This document shows positions 58,680-64,000 of a stretch of 64,000 bases of DNA, in pieces. The notes beneath the pieces were generated by a model. That model was not told where the DNA came from. It saw only the letters and a program-made list of their open reading frames with translations, and made no database searches. The first letter of the stretch is position 1. Each line of letters begins with the position of its first letter. The stretch spans positions 6,816,016-6,880,015 of the forward strand of contig NC_080070.1 in NCBI RefSeq assembly GCF_949987535.1, written 5' to 3'. Source of the stretch: Balaenoptera acutorostrata. Taxonomy: Eukaryota; Chordata; Mammalia; Artiodactyla; Balaenopteridae. Both the position numbers and the translations under genes were made by a program.

Positions 58680-58800
58680 CCTTGGGACCGGCTTTGCTTC
58701 TGGTTAGTCACATGACCCCGGGTCAGCCACTTTCCTTCCCTGGGCCTCAGTTTCCCCATCTGCAAATGGAAATAATGCTTGGTCCTCTGTATAGAACTGT
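58680..58800 (-). repeat. MIR element
   Basis: Antisense core: 'ccctgggcctcagtttcccc' followed by 'atctgcaaatggaaataatg'. Confidence 0.92.
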
Positions 58801-59349
58801 TACATCAAGCAGTGGGAGGGAAACGTTGCGAAAGGACTCCGGAAAATGTTCACAAGGTGCAAGATGAATTCTTTCTAGGTCACTGCATTGCCATCACCCC
58901 CTCCCACTACCCAGTTGTCAGAACTGATAGGAAGAGCCCAGTTCAGTGACTTCAGTTTGCTTCCGCCAGCATTCCCTGGGAACAAGGTCCAGGGCCGGCC
59001 AGGGCAGCCAGGGCAGCTGCCTTATCCCATCATGCCCGCCCACCTCCCAGAGGTCCCGGATTCAACCCCATGCCAGTCCCCAAGGCACCTCCTTCCAGGA
59101 CCCCTGCCCCACCTGCCCTGCCCAACATGCACACCTTTGCTGGGACTGTCACTCCCCTACCTCCCCGCCCCCAGGCCTGTCCCCCACCCATGGCATCCCC
59201 ATCCCCAGTCTTTGCTCACCTGTCTCCCTTTAGAGGATAGAACGTCACCCATATTCCTCTGCCCCAAATCTAAGACTCAGGAGCCTGCCAGGGCCTGGGG
59301 ACCCCCATTACCTGATCGAAGGCAAGGGATGAAACCAACTGCTAACAAC

Positions 59350-59540
59350 ACTTTGGACAGCTGTCACATTTTGATTTATAAACACTTTTTCACCCTTGCT
59401 GCATTCAAAGGAGCTTGGCAAGGATAAGGAGTGTTTCCCCCTTTTTGGATGAGGAAAGCAAGGCCCAGAGGGGATATTCCCTGCCTCAGAGAAAGTTAGA
59501 ACTCAGGTCTCCTGCCCACCTGGCCCACTCTCCCCTGCAG
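59350..59540 (+). repeat. MIR relic
   Basis: Core 'tttttggatgaggaaagcaa' with 'ggcccagaggggatattcc' downstream. Confidence 0.7.
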
Positions 59541-59829
59541 GCCACCCCCATCCTAGGAAACCTCAGATTCCTCAGCTTAACCCTCACCAGGGGAGCAGGT
59601 GCCTGGACCAGCTCTGCACTTGGCCCTGGGCATCCTTTGCCCCTCCAGGTGGGACTCACCAGGCCTCTCAAAACTGCCACCACCTTTCACTACCGCAGAG
59701 CGCAGCCCTCACTATCCACAGGTCACTAAATCATACCAGTGCTGTTTTAATACCTCCAGCATCTGCCACCGCTGCTGCCTTAGTTCAGGCCTCAGCCCTG
59801 CTCACCTGGAGACTGAACTGCTCTCATAG

Positions 59830-60345
59830 CTCATCTTGCCCCTCCAATCCATTCACCACCAAGACTCAAAGCAATTTTCCTAAAATTACAATTCAGACAT
59901 GTTACTACTTTGCTTAAAACACTTCAGTGGGTCCCCAGCACTTTCAGGTACTGCTAAAAATTTCTTGGCAAGACCATTTAAAATCTGGCCTCTGCTCACC
60001 TCTCACTGTACCACCAACCTACCCCATTGTCCCCAGATGCAACTCCCTGACCTTGCCGTGCCTAGGAACACCTGTGATCAGTCTTGGAATACCCCTGCCC
60101 AACTCTTCTCTGCCCAGCCCAGATCCAGGATCACTTTCACCAGGAAGCCTTTGTGGATACACCAGGCTCAGTTAGGGGCCCTTCTCTGTTTAACCTGTGC
60201 ACCCCGCCAACCCAGTACCATCTACATAGTATAATGATAATTTGTCTCCACAAGAAGACTGAAAACATCTTAACACAGGGAGTGTTTCTCTCTCCCCAAC
60301 ACCCAGCACAAGGTCCAGCATGCTGTAAACCATTAATAAAAATTT
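59830..60345 (+). repeat. L2 LINE fragment
   Basis: Phrases 'tgcttaaaacacttcagtgg', 'atctggcctctgctcacctc', 'ccaggaagcctttgtggat' and the tail 'caacacccagcacaaggtcc' follow L2 order. Confidence 0.85.
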
Positions 60346-60849
60346 TAACAAAGGAACATTTAGATAAAAGAAATTTAAGTCCAAAACAGATTAGAAGCAT
60401 AGAATCATGGAACCTTAGCGTTGAAAGGAGACTAATACCCTCTAATATTTTCATTTTACAGATGAACACCTGGACCCAAAATGCACACCTAATAGTGGAG
60501 CCTGGACATAGCCGGCCTCGCGTCGGGGCTATGACCACACCCCACCCCAGGTCTGGTGGACCAAGACACACACCAGGCTCCATCCTCCCAAAGGGCTGGA
60601 GGGGGCGGCATCTCTATACCCTCCACCTTCACGAGGGAAGAAACCCCCAGCGCCTACCCCCAGCCCCACTGAGATCTTGGCTCCTATGCCTGTCTTCCTA
60701 GAATGGAGGTTTCGGGGAGACCCCTACACAAACACCTCCAATTTCTGTGGTGCTTCCCTCTCATTGTTCTCGCCCCCGATCCTCAGGCCCACTCATTTAA
60801 TCATTTATTAAGCACCTACTATGTGTCACTCTACGGCGAGCACTGGGGT

Positions 60850-61800
60850 TCCCGCCCTGCAGGAACTCGATCTTTGGGGGAGGCTGACACCGCTCCCGAA
60901 TATCGGGACAGGCTCTGGCAGAGCGCGCCCGGAGGAGCCGGCGGGCAGTCCCCGCGGTCACCTCCGCGCCTCTCCCGCTCTCACGCCCCACTCCAGCTCT
61001 GACCCGGCCTGCAGCCCCTTCCCACACACGACCCGGGCCCCTTTCCCCGTGAGCTGTGTGGGGGTGGGGAAAGTTCGGGGCTGAGAGCGCGGGGGGCTCG
61101 GGGGACCCCGAGGCCGCCTCCAGCCCGAGTCTGGGTGGAGACAGCGCGGGTGGAGCGGGGCCGGACGCTGGCCCCGCGGCACGGTCCGTCCCTTCGCACG
61201 CCCCTCCCCGCCCGGATTCAGAGGGACTCGGAGGGAGGGGACGGGAATAAATACCTTTGACTTTGTGGCTAAGGTTAACGGGAACTGCCACCCCGGGGCG
61301 ACTTGGGCACTGAGCTCCCCGGCCCCGCCAGTCCCGGGGCAGGCTGGGCGGGCACGCGCCCCTGATTGGCTGGCAGGCCTGGCCATCCCCGGGGCCGCCC
61401 AGCCATCTGATTGGCTGCACCTCTCAGATGACCAGCTCAGCCCTATCGGAGAAGCCTGTGGGGCGGCTCCTTTGTTCTCTGGAGCCAATGGCCTGGATGG
61501 GCGGGCTGACCTCGCCTCCCTAGGGGCCAGCCGCGGCCCCGCCAGGCATTAAAGCATTGGAGTGGGGCACTGGGCCCGGTCTCCCAGGGGAGGAGGGGCG
61601 GGGGCAAGGCCGGATAGCTGGTGATCCGACGGCGCGGTAGCACCCTCTCCTTCTCTCCGCGGAGCTCTCCCTCCCCGTCCAGGCCGCGCAGACGCGCGCT
61701 CTGAAACCGATCCAGTCGCTCGGCAACTCTCCGTCCGACGCCTGCGACGCGCCCGCACCGCCCTTGGTGCCGGGATCCGGGGGAACAAGACGCATGAACC
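60850..61800 (-). promoter_or_regulatory. CpG island with CCAAT boxes, likely ZNF775 promoter
   Basis: Dense CpG with GC boxes. Minus-strand CCAAT boxes (AGCCAATCA) lie at about 61361-61369 and 61408-61416, and a plus-strand GAGCCAATGG at about 61480. The distance to the ZNF775 coding exon (about 17 kb) and the strand fit the human gene layout as I recall it. A donor candidate AAG|GTATTT lies at about 61253-61259, but exon 1 is not fixed. Confidence 0.6.
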
Positions 61801-61813
61801 CCGCTGCGACGAT

Positions 61814-61827
61814 CACACTCGAGTGTG
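61814..61827. promoter_or_regulatory. 14-bp perfect palindrome at the island edge
   Basis: CACACTCGAGTGTG. Function unknown; the central CTCGAG is E-box-like. Confidence 0.6.
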
Positions 61828-62549
61828 CATGTGACATGGTTATGGCACTTGGCACTACAGCACACCAGATGTTAGAGTGAGATGTGCGAGTCTCGTGCGA
61901 CGGGAGAGAAATCGCCCTCCGCACTCACGCGGTCCTAGGCACGTCGTAGGCGCGTGATAAATGAACCTGGGGTCTCCAGGAGAGACTTAGACATCATTAA
62001 ATCCAACCCCTCCCTTTTTGTTGAGGAAAGAGCGGCCAACGTTCCTAGGTCGAGTGTTACTGCTGATTTAGAGGCAGGGTCCAGATGGCCAAGGAGGGTT
62101 TTCTGTTCCCAGAGACCTTCAGGAAAGAGAATTTTCACATCTACTCACCCAGATCGGAAGGAAATGCTCCTTTATGTCAATAAAATTCCTCACACTGCTA
62201 CCTCAAAGGGGGCCGGCCAGCCAGGGCAACTCCCACTGGCAGATTGTCTCCGGAGCTGCCTAGAAACCGCCTTTGGGACAGGAGGTTGATATCGAGAGAA
62301 GCTGGCCTCACTCTGAGACTTGCTACAAACCTTACTGTTAAGCCGATTGATCTTATTCTAATCAGTCAGCAGCTGCCTACTAAGCGTTTGCCATGGGCCC
62401 AGCTGCTGTTCATTCAGCCTCATAACAGAAACGGGGGACCCAATTCTATCAGTTTTGCCACAATCTTCTTGTGCAGTTTTTACAAAAGGTACTTTCTGTC
62501 CCTGGACTTTTGACTTACTCATCTGTAAGAGTTAATAATTTTCTAGTTA

Positions 62550-62903
62550 CAGTCGGCCTTCCGTATCCGCAGGTTCCACATCTGTGATTTCAATCAACAG
62601 CAGACTGAAAATATTCAGGGGGAAAAAAAACTCCAGAAAGTTCCAAAAAGCAAAATTTGAATTTTCCCAGGCACAGGGAACTATGTACATAGCATTTACA
62701 CTGTATTAAGTATTATAAGTAATCTAGAGGTGATTTAAAGTATACAAGAGGACCTGAGTGTGTAGGTTATATGCAAATACAATGCCATTTTATATATAAG
62801 GGACTCCAGAATCCAAAGATTTTGTTATCCACGGGGGGGCGGGGGGGGGGGAGTGTGGGGGTGTTACTGGAAACAATCCCCAGAGGATACTGAGGGACAA
62901 CTG
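62550..62903. mobile_element. Tigger-like nonautonomous DNA transposon
   Basis: Left end CAGTCGGCCTTCCGTATCC and right end GGATACTGAGGGACAACTG are diverged terminal inverted repeats. TA precedes the left end, the expected pogo/Tigger target. The interior 'gggactccagaatccaaaga' is also typical. A G-run at 62835-62853 interrupts the right part. Confidence 0.82.
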
Positions 62904-63049
62904 GGTTTTTGCAGGACCCTAATTGGTTCTATCCTCTACAGAAGCATTTGTAAAGTGTAAAACCCTGCCCAGAGGCCAGAAATCACTAGGCCATCAACTC
63001 TTTAAATAAAGAGTCTCATTCATCTTATTTTCTGAGTACCTAGTGGGAG

Positions 63050-63165
63050 TTCAACCAAGACTTGTGGAATTCCAGCATTGTAGTTCCACATCTGCCACTG
63101 GCTATGAGTGGGAAAGTCATTTCCACTCTCTGGGCCTGTTTCTTCCTTCCACAGAGTGAAAGACT
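63050..63165 (-). repeat. MIR relic
   Basis: Antisense MIR phrases 'gtcatttccactctctgggc' and 'ctgtttcttccttccacaga'. Confidence 0.7.
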
Positions 63166-63169
63166 TCCT

Positions 63170-64000
63170 CCAGATTGACCTTTCATGACCAAGGGTACTT
63201 CAAGCGTGGAAACAATGAAGCACACCTGGGATCCTATTTCCATCAAGCGAAAAAAGGGGAGGCCGCACGTGTCCGTTTGCAAATGAACAGGAAAAATGTC
63301 TGGGAGTCCACCCTCAAACTCTTTACAGGATGCAAAGAGAAAAGCCATGGGGTCGGGGGAGTGGGGGAAATAAAGAACTTTTACATTAAAAAATAAATCT
63401 AAATTATGTCTGCATTGTTTAATTTTGACAAGATAATTTAATACTTTTGTGATTATAAAAGGAGGAGAAACAAAAACAAAAACAAAAACAAAACCTGGAC
63501 TCTTCTAAAGAGTCCAGCTCCCGTCAGCAAAGGGCTGACCCCTCCAATGGGGCAGTCCCTCCTTCAAGACTGCTGTCAGCATGTGCCCTGCTGAGCAAGG
63601 ACTTGGGACCCACTTGGCCCCCTGAGAGACTTGGGGAGGAACCATGGGCAAGTTCACTCTGTTCTTGCTTTACCAGCCCCTTCAAGGCCACTTCCATGGC
63701 TTTCCCTGAACTTTGGTCCTCTCCTCACCATCTCTGCCCAAAAGCAGCAGGCAGCATAGCATTAGAGGACCCAATGCCGGGCATTTCCTTTACAAGCAAT
63801 GATTTTTCGAAAAGTCAGGAACCCTGATCAGATTCCCTCTCCTTCACCCTTCCCCTCCCCCATCCTAACCCTAGCTACCTGAGGACCTGTCCTCTGTTCC
63901 CCGCCCATCATCCCCAGGTATCTAGCTACTTTCCTGGTCACCTAGCAAAAAGCACTGCTCCCGTCCCTTGAAGCCCTGAGCTCCCTTAGAGAGACATATT
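63170..64000. other. Unassigned DNA at the right edge
   Basis: No gene recognised; an (ACAAAA)n tract lies at about 63469-63493. REPIN1 is expected beyond this edge from gene order in human, but none of its fingers is in the window. Confidence 0.45.

Overview
The window is nuclear DNA from a mammal, most likely a whale or dolphin. It holds many copies of the tRNA-derived SINE that begins GGGCTTCCCTGGTGG (CHR family of Cetartiodactyla), young L1 elements, and old MIR, L2, MaLR and DNA-transposon relics. I see no BovB or Bov-tA (ruminant) and no PRE1 (pig) repeats. There is no bacterial-style gene organisation; the genes are spliced and widely spaced.

Three protein genes can be supported, all on the minus strand, so transcription runs from high to low coordinates. 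(1) The 5' part of GIMAP8 is at the left: a large exon with the first AIG1 GTPase domain (4244-4904) and a 46-nt micro-exon (2570-2615), with the rest of the gene beyond position 1. (2) An intact 203-residue protein with five C2H2 fingers is encoded in one exon (32378-32989), with a likely first exon in the CpG island near 35.3 kb. (3) ZNF775 has its start codon in a small exon (51616-51696) and the rest of its 517-residue reading frame in one exon (42686-44205); its likely promoter is a CCAAT-rich CpG island near 61 kb. The order GIMAP8 / small zinc-finger locus / ZNF775 matches human 7q36.1 as I remember it, in reverse orientation; REPIN1 would lie just past the right edge.

Layout: 0-5 kb GIMAP8; 5-11 kb L2, a truncated young L1 and an orphan GC-rich island with a G-quadruplex run; 11.1-17.4 kb a full-length L1 with an exact 14-bp target duplication, carrying one nested SINE and with a second SINE in its 3' target repeat; 17.4-28 kb SINEs, L1 3' ends and a 33-bp minisatellite; 28-36 kb the five-finger gene; 36-42 kb mostly unique DNA with old repeats; 42.6-61.8 kb ZNF775, with repeats filling its introns; 62-64 kb a Tigger-like transposon and unique DNA.

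The most notable observations are the tandem duplicate of the GIMAP8 micro-exon, the absence of an AUG ahead of the GIMAP8 P-loop, the three near-identical three-finger blocks in ZNF775 with an out-of-frame upstream ORF across its start, the intact five-finger gene, a diverged array of AAATACGGTA-type motifs in that gene's promoter island, and a 44-bp palindrome at 10.2 kb. I found no sign of a wholly new system. Long open frames over the minisatellite and on the strand opposite the zinc-finger exons are composition artefacts.
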